Source of the DNA: Pedobacter sp. MC2016-24
GTDB lineage: Bacteria; Bacteroidota; Bacteroidia; Sphingobacteriales; Sphingobacteriaceae
NCBI RefSeq assembly: GCF_015223055.1
Contig: NZ_JADFBX010000014.1
Span: forward strand, 62,001-126,000
DNA length: 64,000 bases
Direction of reading: 5' to 3'
Shown: positions 1 to 8,850 of the stretch, in pieces
How the letters are laid out: each line of letters opens with the position of its first letter
Position numbering within the stretch: the stretch's first letter is position 1
The notes under the pieces: model-generated
The model's database searches: none
The model's input: the letters and a program-made list of their open reading frames with translations, nothing else
What the model was told of the DNA's origin: nothing
Position numbers and translations under genes: made by a program

Positions 1-1
1 A

Positions 2-487
2 CATGATCAGAAAAAGCCATTTGTTGTCGTCACCAGAGGACAAGAGGTAGAGGTGTTGGGGACACATTTTAACATCAATAGCTATGCTGATGAACCGGAA
101 GTGAAGACAACCCTGGTTAAGGGTCGTGTCCGTGTTTCTCCAACGCAAAAGGGGCACAGCATAAAATTGAATCCAGCTATACTAAAACCTGGCGAACAAG
201 CCGTTCTTACGGCAAATGAAATGACGTTAAAAACCGTAGATTTGGAAAGTGTCATCGCCTGGAAAAAAGGATACTTTCTCATGAAAGACGAAGATATATT
301 TAGTGTCATGCGTAAAATTGAAAGGTGGTACGATGTCGAAATTGTTTATGCCGGAGATTTTAGCGGCAGTACGTTCGAAGGATCGGTATCCCGTTTTAAA
401 AATGTATCTGAGATCCTTAGGAAATTTGAATTAACCGGAAATATGCACTTTAAAATAGAAGGAAGGAGGATTACCGTTATGCCATAA
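2..487 (+). CDS. FecR-family anti-sigma factor, 3' part (5' end outside window)
   Basis: The reading frame is open from the left edge, so this is the C-terminal part of a longer protein. An internal GTG at 53 is not the true start, because the frame upstream already reads FecR-like sequence (PFVVVTRGQEVEV). Visible parts are the end of the periplasmic FecR domain, with the VLGTHFN and KPGEQA segments, and then the C-terminal domain common in Bacteroidota FecR proteins, starting near AWKKGYF and ending in a GRRITV strand. Family knowledge: such proteins cross the inner membrane, bind an ECF sigma factor and relay the state of a SusC-type receptor. The SusC gene lies 123 nt downstream. The sigma gene should be just left of the window. 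Confidence 0.9.
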   Translation, partial: HDQKKPFVVVTRGQEVEVLGTHFNINSYADEPEVKTTLVKGRVRVSPTQKGHSIKLNPAILKPGEQAVLTANEMTLKTVDLESVIAWKKGYFLMKDEDIFSVMRKIERWYDVEIVYAGDFSGSTFEGSVSRFKNVSEILRKFELTGNMHFKIEGRRITVMP

Positions 488-515
488 ATTTACTTAAGCA
501 TAGGGTAACAAAAAA

Positions 516-541
516 CCAGGAGCGATTCGACCCACTCCTGG
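516..541 (+). promoter_or_regulatory. Hairpin in the FecR-SusC intergenic leader
   Basis: CCAGGAG (516-522) and CTCCTGG (535-541) form a perfect 7-bp stem with a 12-nt loop, in the 123 nt between the fecR stop and the susC start. No T-run follows, so it does not look like an intrinsic terminator. It may affect mRNA processing or stability. A similar C/G-rich hairpin lies at the same place in the second locus (48744-48763). Confidence 0.4.
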
Positions 542-610
542 CAATAGTAGGGTTACCCGACAATATTGTATTCAGACAACCATATCAACTAACCCAAACT
601 ACTCAAATGT

Positions 611-3600
611 ATGAATTTTTACATTCAATTGAGGTATAGGCGCTCGTCTTGTACTTCAAAGAAACCCGTGTTTTCAACACAAACGATTATGCGAATTAAT
701 CTGACCTGTTTGCTACTCCTCCTCACACTGTTACAAGTAAGTGCAGGTGGATTTGCGCAGAAAATAAGTTTGTCAAAAAATAACATCACCTTACAACAAT
801 TGTTTAAGGAGATTAAGACCCAGAGCGGATTTGATTTTTTATACCAGCCTCAGGATTTAAAAAATGCAAAACGCATAGACATCAATGTCAAAGGTGCCGA
901 GTTGAAAAGTGTGCTCGACGATGCCTTTTCCAGACAACCATTGGTGTATTCCATTGATCAGAATACGATCGTAGTCAGAAAGAAAGGTAAAACCATTTTT
1001 GGAACGATTGAGGATTTTTTTAAGAAGTTTAACATTGCCGGGAGTATCATAGACGACAAAGGTAATCCCCTGGCTGGTGCGACCGTCCGGTTAAAAAATT
1101 CAAACAGAACCGTAGTAACGAATGCAATGGGTAAATTTCAGCTTGCAGATGTAGATGAAGGGGCTGTACTGGTTGTTTCTTTTATAGGTTATAAAACCAA
1201 AGAAATCGTCGTCGGTAAATCTGTTTCTATAACCATTGTTCTGGATGTGCTGTCATCAGAATTAGAAGCTGTATCGGTGGTGAGCACCGGATATCAAAGC
1301 TTACCAAAAGAGCGGGCCACCGGTGCAATCAATGTGATCTCAGGCGACCAGCTGGATAAACCAACCACAAATATCTCGCAGCGATTGATTGGTACTACGG
1401 CAGGCATGCAGGCTACACTAGATGCAGATGGTAACCCCAGGTTTGAGATTAGGGGGCAAACCAGTTTAACAGCCAATGCCCGCCCACTTGTCGTGGTAGA
1501 TGGTTTTGCCATCCAGGGCGACTTCAATACCATCAATCCAAATGACGTTGAAAGTGTCACCATTTTGAAAGATGCAGCAGCAGCTTCGATCTGGGGAGCA
1601 AGGTCTGCCAACGGTGTAATTGTAGTCATTACAAAAAAGGTAAAAAAAGGAATTCCATTGCGGGTGAACTTTTCTGCTTTCACTAAAATTTCAGGAAAAT
1701 TAGATCTGGATTATGTAAACCCCCTGGCTTCCTCAGCAGAAACCATAGATTATGAAATGAAATCTTTTGGTAACTGGAGTGCACAAATCAATTCCGGATC
1801 CCTGGCAACAGATAATGGTAAAGCATGGTCTCTGGGTACAACAGCCTTAAGTGAGTATGCTTTAGGCTTCATTACGCTGGCTCAGCGCGATGCACTTTTA
1901 GCTAAGTACAAAACATTAAGCAATAAAGATCAGATCAGGGACGAACTATTAACCAGTCCCGCTGCCCAACAATACAATTTGAATCTCTCGGGTTCTACAA
2001 GTAAGATGAGTAATAATTTATCGCTGCTATATGAGGACACCAAGTCCAATTTTAAAGGCACAAATGATAAAAAATATAACTTTAATTATAGGGCCAATGC
2101 TGAAGTATTCAAATGGCTGGAATTTACTTTTTCTGCCATGGTAAATTACAATAAAATTAACAGCAGTGGAGTCAATTTATCCGATATTCAAGGCCTTTCT
2201 CCATATGAAATGCTTAGAAATGATGATGGGTCTCTTACAAATATAGCTAGGTATTACACTCCGATTATTGAACGTTTTGTCCCTACGGCCTTATTTCCGT
2301 ATGCAGACTGGAGTTATAATCCCATTCAGGAGATTGCCAACAGGAAGGTTACTGCTGAGCAGTTGAACACACGTTTGCAGACCGGTCTGAGGTTTAAAAT
2401 TTTAAAGGGTCTTTCTTTCGATACCAAACTGCAATATGAACTTTTCAATACCTCCAATAAGGCGATCAATAACGAGAATACTTTTGCCGTAAGAAACGCA
2501 GTAAACACCGCCGTAACTTGGGACCAGGTGACCAACAAGATCACTTTAAATTTACCTAAAGGCGGAACGCTTACCCAGAGCAGGGCCAGGGCGGAGACCT
2601 ATAATTTCAGGAGCCAGATCAATTTTGACCGTAGGTTTAATGAAAAACATGAAGTGAATTTTGTAGGCGGATCGGAGATTAATAACATCGTATCCGAAAA
2701 CTTTGGAAATCCGACTACTTATGGCTTTAATGAGCAGACTTTAAGTGTGGGGACTTTTCCTAACGGTCCGGGTGGAACATTTTTCCCAATTAAAAACTGG
2801 TTGGGCAGCAATCAAACCTTTGGGTATTCCAACAGTTATAGCTACAGCACAGACCGTTACCTCTCTTTATTTGGAAACGCTGCCTATACATATAATAATA
2901 AATATACCATCTCAGGTAGCATCCGTACCGATGCCTCCAATCTCATCACCGATGATCCATCTTACAGGTATGCACCTTTTTGGTCGGCAGGTTTCGGTTG
3001 GCAGTTGAGCAAGGAGCCCTTCATAAAAGATGTAATCTGGGTAGACAGGCTAAATGTGAGAGCAACTTATGGATATAATGGAAATGTAGACAGGAGTACT
3101 TCTTTCAGGCCATTGATTGCGATGGGTGCCATTCCAAATACTTATACCGGTGATGTTACCGCTACGGTTTCCAGCTTTGGTAATCCAACTTTGAGATGGG
3201 AAAAAACAGGAACATGGAATTTGGGTCTGGATTATTCCTTGTTTCATGGAAAACTATACGGAAAATTAGATGTGTACAACAAATCAGGTAAGGATTTGAT
3301 TGCCACCTTATCTATCCCGGCCGTAAATGGTACCACCAGCCAGAAATTAAACAATGCTGAAATGACCAATAAGGGAATTGAACTGGAATTGGGTACCATG
3401 CAGCAGCTGAAAGATAATGACATTGTTTGGCGTGGAAATGTGAATTTCTCCTACAATAAAAATAAGATTACCAAATTGTTTGTCGCAAACTATGCCGCAT
3501 CTACACTGGTTGGCGGTGGCACAGGAGCCTATGTTGAAGGTCTGGATGCCAATACGCTATGGCGTTTCCGGTATGCAGGTATGCAAAACGGACAGCCTAT

Positions 3601-4174
3601 GGTTACCGGAGCAGGAGGGGCTTTGTATGATTTTGGCGCCTTTACACCAGGCGATGGAAGGGATTATCTGCTAAATATGGGTACTGCTGTTGCCCCTTAT
3701 ACGCTTGGATTCATCAACTCTTTTAAAGTGTATGACTTCGATTTTTCATTTGTAGTAACCGGTAAATTCGGGCACAAGTTTCAAAGAATGGGTTTTAACT
3801 ATCCACCAACCTGGACAGGAAGAGTATTGCCCAACAACAAATTGTCTGAGGTGACCAATGGTAATCCGAATGAGATTGTTCCCTTGCCACAAAACCTGAT
3901 TGAGCCGAGGTATTATTTCTGGGACAGGTTTCACCAGAACCTGAGTTATCTGATCGAAAGTGCCTCACACATTAGGATGCAGGAAGTTAACCTCAGCTAT
4001 AATGTCCCTCAAAAAGTCTTGTCTAAAATAAAAATGAGCCGTTTGCAGGTATTTGCTCAGGGAAATGATCTGTTTACCCTGGTTGCCAATAATGCTGGCG
4101 AAGATCCTGAATATAGAATGGGGACGTTAAAGCCTCAGCCAAGGGTTTCATTGGGTTTCAAATGTGAATTTTAA
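611..4174 (+). CDS. SusC/RagA-type TonB-dependent outer membrane receptor
   Basis: 1187 residues, a normal size for a SusC-family importer. After a signal peptide (hydrophobic LLLLLTLLQVSA, ending near GGFAQ) come an STN domain (about residues 50-120), a carboxypeptidase-regulatory-like domain (about 140-215), a plug with the VVVDGF and VESVTILKDAAAASIWGARS segments (about 225-350), and a long beta-barrel ending in an aromatic strand (LGFKCEF). The STN domain fits control through the FecR and sigma factor encoded upstream. It should import an oligomeric substrate together with the SusD encoded next. Position 611 is the first ATG in frame. The ATG at 689 (MRINLTCLL) would give a more ordinary signal peptide. 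The substrate cannot be read from the sequence. Confidence 0.95.
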   Translation: MNFYIQLRYRRSSCTSKKPVFSTQTIMRINLTCLLLLLTLLQVSAGGFAQKISLSKNNITLQQLFKEIKTQSGFDFLYQPQDLKNAKRIDINVKGAELKSVLDDAFSRQPLVYSIDQNTIVVRKKGKTIFGTIEDFFKKFNIAGSIIDDKGNPLAGATVRLKNSNRTVVTNAMGKFQLADVDEGAVLVVSFIGYKTKEIVVGKSVSITIVLDVLSSELEAVSVVSTGYQSLPKERATGAINVISGDQLDKPTTNISQRLIGTTAGMQATLDADGNPRFEIRGQTSLTANARPLVVVDGFAIQGDFNTINPNDVESVTILKDAAAASIWGARSANGVIVVITKKVKKGIPLRVNFSAFTKISGKLDLDYVNPLASSAETIDYEMKSFGNWSAQINSGSLATDNGKAWSLGTTALSEYALGFITLAQRDALLAKYKTLSNKDQIRDELLTSPAAQQYNLNLSGSTSKMSNNLSLLYEDTKSNFKGTNDKKYNFNYRANAEVFKWLEFTFSAMVNYNKINSSGVNLSDIQGLSPYEMLRNDDGSLTNIARYYTPIIERFVPTALFPYADWSYNPIQEIANRKVTAEQLNTRLQTGLRFKILKGLSFDTKLQYELFNTSNKAINNENTFAVRNAVNTAVTWDQVTNKITLNLPKGGTLTQSRARAETYNFRSQINFDRRFNEKHEVNFVGGSEINNIVSENFGNPTTYGFNEQTLSVGTFPNGPGGTFFPIKNWLGSNQTFGYSNSYSYSTDRYLSLFGNAAYTYNNKYTISGSIRTDASNLITDDPSYRYAPFWSAGFGWQLSKEPFIKDVIWVDRLNVRATYGYNGNVDRSTSFRPLIAMGAIPNTYTGDVTATVSSFGNPTLRWEKTGTWNLGLDYSLFHGKLYGKLDVYNKSGKDLIATLSIPAVNGTTSQKLNNAEMTNKGIELELGTMQQLKDNDIVWRGNVNFSYNKNKITKLFVANYAASTLVGGGTGAYVEGLDANTLWRFRYAGMQNGQPMVTGAGGALYDFGAFTPGDGRDYLLNMGTAVAPYTLGFINSFKVYDFDFSFVVTGKFGHKFQRMGFNYPPTWTGRVLPNNKLSEVTNGNPNEIVPLPQNLIEPRYYFWDRFHQNLSYLIESASHIRMQEVNLSYNVPQKVLSKIKMSRLQVFAQGNDLFTLVANNAGEDPEYRMGTLKPQPRVSLGFKCEF

Positions 4175-4184
4175 AACTAAAATC

Positions 4185-5723
4185 ATGAACAATAAACATA
4201 GATTCCATATCAGATTATTGCCTTTAGTGGCAGTTGTTTTCTTATTTGCTTCATGCAAGAAATTCTTGGAAGAAGCTCCTTCTAAAACCAGTTCTCTTGT
4301 GGTAAAAACAACAGCGCAAATTGATGCTTTATTAAACAATCAAAACAGCTTTTATACCGAAGGAAACCGCACAGCGATTTATAGTACCGATGATTTCGGC
4401 CTCACTACCGATCTGTATAATGGTGGCCGCGGGGTGTTTTCAAGTATGGCTGGCATTCAGTTTACCTATTGGGATACACAATACCTTCCGGACGATACCA
4501 GGGAAGGATTTTGGAGCGGGGAATATAAAAAAATATTTACCGCGAATCTTGCACTGGTTAACCTGGATAAAGTTACGGGAACTGATGCTGAAAAATTAAT
4601 CATCAAAGCAGATGCCCATTTCATCAGGGCTTACAGTTACTGGGTATTGGCAAATACCTATTGCCTCCCGTATACAGAGCAGAATAAAAATGAGCAGGGC
4701 TTACCCATTAAAACCAGTACCAGTTTTGAAGAGCCTTTAGCCCGTCAACCTTTAGACAAAGTTTACGCATTGATCGAGGCTGATTTAGCAGAGGCTTTAA
4801 AAACACCACTATCCTTAACGCAAAGTGGTAAACCAAGACATTGGAGAGCTAGTAAAGCAGGTGTCAATGCTTTTGCTGCACGTTATTACTTAAACAGAAA
4901 CAACAATGCCAAAGCAATTGAATACGCTAATGCTGCACTTGCAGATTACAATGTACTGGTGGATTACAACACCGAAATGAAATACGGAAAAGACCAGTCC
5001 ATCACCATCAATTCTGGTACACCAAATGCCCAGACCCTGATTTTAAAATATCCGTATACCCACGATAACCAGACCGATCAAACCGATATGATCGGATGGA
5101 AAGAATTTTTGTATTATCGCATGTTATCTCATGAATCCTGGTGGTACATTCCCAGTGCCGATTTGTTAAATCTATATGATAAGACCAATGACCTGAGGTA
5201 TGTATATCATATTGTGGAAGGATATTCCTATGATCGTGGCATGTCTAAACCTGCTTATGATTATCCAGGTTATATTTTCTTTTTCAAAGACAGGATCCCA
5301 TCCGGACCAACGGTGGCAGAAGTATTATTAACCAAGGCAGAAGCACAAGCCCGTTCTAATGACCCCTCTGGCGCAATGAGTACTCTGAACATACTCAGGG
5401 CAAAACGGATGAAGCCAGGACCATGGGTGAACCTTGTCGCTTCAGGTAAAGATGACGCCATCAAAAAAATCGCTGAAGAGCGAAGACGTGAATTGCCATT
5501 CACGCAGAGGTGGTTTGATATCCGCAGATATAACAATAATGATGATCCAAATGATGATGTGACACTGACAAAATCATTTTATCCATTTAATGCTTCTACT
5601 GTATTATTTAATGAGCCGGTCAAAACGTATAGTTTACCAAAAAACTCCAGACGCTACGCCGCACCTGTTCCGCGTACTGAAATCATTTCGAGCAATGGGG
5701 CCATTGAACAAAATACTTATTAA
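4185..5723 (+). CDS. SusD/RagB-family surface glycan-binding lipoprotein
   Basis: Partner of the SusC encoded just upstream; the frame also allows a start at 4164 that overlaps susC. The ATG at 4185 is preferred because it gives a compact lipoprotein signal peptide with the lipobox LFASC, the cysteine being about residue 24. The body carries the SusD hallmarks: alpha-helical TPR-like repeats with AHFIRAYSYWVLAN, and a C-terminal part with EVLLTKAEAQAR, LNILRAKR and ERRRELPFTQRWFDIRRYN. SusD lipoproteins sit on the outside of the outer membrane and form a lid over SusC to capture substrate. Length (about 512 residues) is typical. The downstream gene follows after a strong hairpin. Confidence 0.95.
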   Translation: MNNKHRFHIRLLPLVAVVFLFASCKKFLEEAPSKTSSLVVKTTAQIDALLNNQNSFYTEGNRTAIYSTDDFGLTTDLYNGGRGVFSSMAGIQFTYWDTQYLPDDTREGFWSGEYKKIFTANLALVNLDKVTGTDAEKLIIKADAHFIRAYSYWVLANTYCLPYTEQNKNEQGLPIKTSTSFEEPLARQPLDKVYALIEADLAEALKTPLSLTQSGKPRHWRASKAGVNAFAARYYLNRNNNAKAIEYANAALADYNVLVDYNTEMKYGKDQSITINSGTPNAQTLILKYPYTHDNQTDQTDMIGWKEFLYYRMLSHESWWYIPSADLLNLYDKTNDLRYVYHIVEGYSYDRGMSKPAYDYPGYIFFFKDRIPSGPTVAEVLLTKAEAQARSNDPSGAMSTLNILRAKRMKPGPWVNLVASGKDDAIKKIAEERRRELPFTQRWFDIRRYNNNDDPNDDVTLTKSFYPFNASTVLFNEPVKTYSLPKNSRRYAAPVPRTEIISSNGAIEQNTY

Positions 5724-5733
5724 CTGAATTTTT

Positions 5734-5764
5734 CAGGCTTTTAGGATTTTTTTCTAAAAGCCTG
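5734..5764 (+). terminator. Strong hairpin between susD and the thioredoxin gene
   Basis: CAGGCTTTTAG (5734-5744) and CTAAAAGCCTG (5754-5764) form a perfect 11-bp stem around a T-rich loop, 10 nt after the susD stop. Only TTTA follows the stem, so termination may be partial and let some transcription into the next gene, 22 nt downstream. Confidence 0.5.
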
Positions 5765-5786
5765 TTTACCATTAAAACTTATAATT

Positions 5787-7325
5787 ATGATTTTGAATAG
5801 ACTAAACACCGCTGGTTTGCTCATAGCAACCTTATTATTTTTCCATTCGTTTCAAGGAATCGCACAACGTGGCAAAACAGAAGTCGTTACTGATCCCGCT
5901 CAGCTGGCTAAACTGAAAGCTGCTGTTGAAGCAAGTATAGATAGTCCAAAAGTACACCAGGCTTACATCAAAGCCATGGGCACAGAAAACCCACAGTTGG
6001 AAAATGAATATGCACATTGGATGAGCAAGTATCCAAAATCAGCAATGGTTCCATACGCCATTGCAAAAGCTTATCTGGACGAGGAGAGTCCGAAGGCAAA
6101 GCCGTACCTGTTGAAAGCAGTAGCGCTGGATCCCAAATTTACAGAAGCCTGGGGCGGTTTATGGCAAGATGGGGAACGTTGGGGTGATTTTACGGTGTCA
6201 CGTGCGTATCTGGCTAAAGCGGCAGCTTCAGATCCTTCCAATCCAAATTATGCATTTTATTATGCTTCTTCATTCGGTGGCATTGACGAAACGAAATGGA
6301 AACAGATGAGTGTCGATGTGGCTAAGCGCTTCCCCAATCATGAACGTGGTGCACAAGCTTTATACTGGCTCGGCGCGCGATCTAAAAAAAATGCCGATAA
6401 GCTGAAGTATTTTGAACTGTTGTACAACAGTTATGCACCTGAAAAGTTCAACTGGTCTTCAAGTGGCATGTCTTCCTACTTCAATGTCCTGCTTTCAGAA
6501 AATCCTAAAAAAGCGGTAGTACTGGCGCAGGAAATGGCTAAAACTGAAAAGGGCGAACGGAAAGAATGGCCGGCCCTGGTTCTGCAGGCACAAACCGTAA
6601 CCAAAGCCAAAACATTAATCGATCAGAAAAAAGGAACCGAGGCGCTGGCAGTATTAAAACAAATCAAGTTAACCAGATATTCATCGTTTAAAACGGGGTT
6701 AACCTTATTAAAAGCCCAGGCTAATGACATTGCTGGCCAGACAAGCGCAGCTTACGATAGCTTACTGGTTGATTTCTCAAAAAGTCCTTCTGTGGTACTT
6801 AAAGAAGCGATATCCGGTTACGGCCTTAAACTTGGTAAAAGTGAGGTCGGTATCACTACCGATATCTGGAAACAATTGGATCTGGTTGCTAAAGTTGCTA
6901 CACCATTTAACGGCTTAAAGCGCTATCTAACACCTGGCGAAGCTTCTCTTGCGGATTATAAAGGCAAAGTTGTTTTGCTCACGTATTGGTTTCCTGGCTG
7001 CGGTCCATGCAGAGGTGAATTTCCACACTTTGAAAGTGTAGTTAAAAAATTCAAAGGCCAGAATCTTGAATACCTCGGTATCAATATCGTATCCAAACAA
7101 AACGATTACGTAGTTCCGTTTATGAAAAGCAGTGGCTATAGTTTTACGCCATTGGAAGATGTAGAAGGACGTATAAAAGGAAACCTGGATAACCGGAACG
7201 CTGCGCCAATGAATTTTCTGATCGACCAAACCGGCCGACTGATCTTTTCTAATTTCCGGACAGATGGGGATAATGAGGACGATCTGGAGCTGATGATCAA
7301 TACCATACTTTCACATAAAGCCTAA
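5787..7325 (+). CDS. Secreted TPR-thioredoxin (TlpA/ResA-like) protein
   Basis: 512 residues with an N-terminal signal peptide (LLIATLLFFHSFQGIAQ). The long middle part (about 30-380) is helical with TPR-like spacing (KAYLDEESPKAKPYLLKAVALDP; FTEAWGG), and the C-terminal 130 residues are a thioredoxin fold of the TlpA/ResA type. The active-site pair is C405-GP-C408 in PGCGPCRGEF, and the usual cis-proline region is AAPMNFLIDQTG. It should act as a periplasmic or surface thiol-disulfide reductase. It sits at the end of a SusCD locus, a frequent place for TlpA-like proteins in Sphingobacteriaceae. Whether it serves proteins of this locus is inference. Confidence 0.85.
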   Translation: MILNRLNTAGLLIATLLFFHSFQGIAQRGKTEVVTDPAQLAKLKAAVEASIDSPKVHQAYIKAMGTENPQLENEYAHWMSKYPKSAMVPYAIAKAYLDEESPKAKPYLLKAVALDPKFTEAWGGLWQDGERWGDFTVSRAYLAKAAASDPSNPNYAFYYASSFGGIDETKWKQMSVDVAKRFPNHERGAQALYWLGARSKKNADKLKYFELLYNSYAPEKFNWSSSGMSSYFNVLLSENPKKAVVLAQEMAKTEKGERKEWPALVLQAQTVTKAKTLIDQKKGTEALAVLKQIKLTRYSSFKTGLTLLKAQANDIAGQTSAAYDSLLVDFSKSPSVVLKEAISGYGLKLGKSEVGITTDIWKQLDLVAKVATPFNGLKRYLTPGEASLADYKGKVVLLTYWFPGCGPCRGEFPHFESVVKKFKGQNLEYLGINIVSKQNDYVVPFMKSSGYSFTPLEDVEGRIKGNLDNRNAAPMNFLIDQTGRLIFSNFRTDGDNEDDLELMINTILSHKA

Positions 7326-7433
7326 GTATTTTGTGACACATTTTTGCATGCGTTTTTAACCAAAAACCTAAAATGTAAACAATTGCATAAACGCCTGAAA
7401 AACAATAATTAAGGTTCTTGGTGCCTATGCTGT

Positions 7434-7599
7434 AAGTACGGAATGAATACAGCTTAAGTACAGGGCTTCCTTACTTCTGCTTTAGCTCTTCCTTGCCCCT
7501 GCTTTACCCTAAGGGTAAGGAAGGGGTAAGGGTGGGGTAGCGGGGGGGTAAAGCAGGGGTAAAGCGGGTCTGTACTTAAGCTGTATTCATTCCGTACTT
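7434..7599. repeat. 166-bp element with 30-bp perfect terminal inverted repeats
   Basis: Bases 7434-7463 are the exact reverse complement of 7570-7599. Inside, a C/T-rich left half (7464-7508) faces a G/A-rich right half (7510-7569), with further complementary blocks such as GCCCCTGCTTTACC against GGTAAAGCAGGGG, and a central ACCCTAAGGGT hairpin. The whole could fold into one long imperfect hairpin on either strand. It fills the gap between convergent genes, so it can act as a two-way transcription stop. Its terminal repeats also resemble a small non-autonomous mobile element. There is no ORF in it. The rest of the 7326-7626 gap shows nothing else. Confidence 0.75.
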
Positions 7600-7626
7600 T
7601 TCCTACAGTCATGCTGGTGCTGACTA

Positions 7627-8754
7627 TTATTTAAACGAAGGGTGTTTTGAGTCTGATTGTACCGGTTTGGTTAGTTCAATTAAAACTTGATGTCTTTTCT
7701 TGTAATGTAAATCCACCAACCACATGCCCAGAACGTAAATTACCCAAAATACAGGTAGGGTAAAAGCGAGTAGCAATACATAGCCATGTCTGCCCAGAGC
7801 CAGATCGCCAAGCGACCAGTCAATCAGGTTGTAAGTTCCGAAATAGATTGTATAAACCAATGGAGGAATGAGCAGGTTTCCGATGGCCAGGCTCCAGTTA
7901 TAACCTGGTTCCTGCAATGTCCGGTGTTTCCTTGTTCGTTTAAAATGAAAATATACCAAAGCAAGGAAAGCGAGGGCGGAAACACCAAGAGGATCAAGGA
8001 AGAGTAAAACTGCAGAAAAAATCGGGACCACAGGTTTGAGGTTAATCCGCAGATCTGCAGTTGGTATATTTTTTAAGGTCCAGATGAGATGATCAGCATC
8101 TTTGCCGTCCGGATTTCCGATAGATGCATCTTGGAATTTGTATTTTTCCGGAAGTTGCAGGTTGATATGAATCGGGCCGAAAGATTTCCAGTATTTGGAA
8201 GGGAACAATGCGTATTCCAGTCCCAGATTTCTTGTAAAACCAAAATTATTGGTTTCAATTTGGGCATCATAAGTCACTGTAATTGTGTTTTGTCCTTCCT
8301 TAAGCCTCGTGACAAAATAAGCGAGATCATCAGCCCGAACCACGGTGGATTCTTTCTTTTCATAATGAACCCGGACATATTCATCCTGGTAAGGTTCAAT
8401 AAAACTAAAGGTTTTGAATTCTCCGGTTGAATTTTTTTTCGGTCGGGTAATGGAAACAGGCTGGCCGTTTACCGTAACAATGGGATCGTTAAACAGGTTT
8501 GATGCAATGAACAATAGGGGTAAAGTAATTGCTGAGGGGCTGTTTAGCTCATATTTAATTTGATACCTGGCCAAATATCCATCATCCTGAATGATTTTAA
8601 TGTTGATGTTCTCCTTCAACACGTCAATTGCTTTACTGGAAAAAAGAACAGAGTGTTCGCTGCCATCATTATAGGGTTTGGCCATATTGGCCTGGGCAAT
8701 GGCAAAATTTAGCGATAATAAAAATCCCAACAGGTATCTGATCATGTTTATCAT
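7627..8754 (-). CDS. Exported protein with C-terminal membrane helices, function unknown
   Basis: I do not recognise the family. From the ATG at 8754 it has a signal peptide (YLLGFLLSLNFAIAQ), then about 240 residues of beta-rich extracytoplasmic domain (VTVNGQPVSITRP, GQNTITVTYDAQIETNNF), and three or four hydrophobic segments toward the C-terminus (VPIFSAVLLFLDPLGVSALAFLALVYF; LLIPPLVYTIYFGTYNLI; YVLLLAFTLPVFWVIYVLGMWLV). The frame stays open to 8850, but that would cross the promoter of the divergent gene, so 8754 or 8745 is preferred. It may be an envelope protein displaying an immunoglobulin-like domain. Neighbours give no functional hint. Confidence 0.8.
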   Translation of the reverse strand: MINMIRYLLGFLLSLNFAIAQANMAKPYNDGSEHSVLFSSKAIDVLKENINIKIIQDDGYLARYQIKYELNSPSAITLPLLFIASNLFNDPIVTVNGQPVSITRPKKNSTGEFKTFSFIEPYQDEYVRVHYEKKESTVVRADDLAYFVTRLKEGQNTITVTYDAQIETNNFGFTRNLGLEYALFPSKYWKSFGPIHINLQLPEKYKFQDASIGNPDGKDADHLIWTLKNIPTADLRINLKPVVPIFSAVLLFLDPLGVSALAFLALVYFHFKRTRKHRTLQEPGYNWSLAIGNLLIPPLVYTIYFGTYNLIDWSLGDLALGRHGYVLLLAFTLPVFWVIYVLGMWLVDLHYKKRHQVLIELTKPVQSDSKHPSFK

Positions 8755-8826
8755 AGGTTTGACTCCCAAAAAGTACAAAAAATAAAGAATGAAATTCGGT
8801 AAACAATAGAATAAATTAAAAAGCCG

Positions 8827-8834
8827 TACTTTTG
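8827..8834 (+). promoter_or_regulatory. Bacteroidota -7 box (TACTTTTG)
   Basis: TACTTTTG fits the TAnnTTTG -7 consensus of Bacteroidota. It ends 16 nt before the TTG start at 8851, implying a very short leader. I see no convincing -33 TTG. Confidence 0.5.
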
Positions 8835-8850
8835 CCAAAAATAAAAGCAA

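Noticed and set aside
1294..1683. 129-codon minus-strand ORF inside the first SusC gene
   Set aside because: Lies opposite the conserved plug domain and has no supporting signal.
7434..7599. Insertion sequence for the inverted repeat
   Set aside because: No transposase or ORF inside and the element is only 166 bp, so at most a non-autonomous element.
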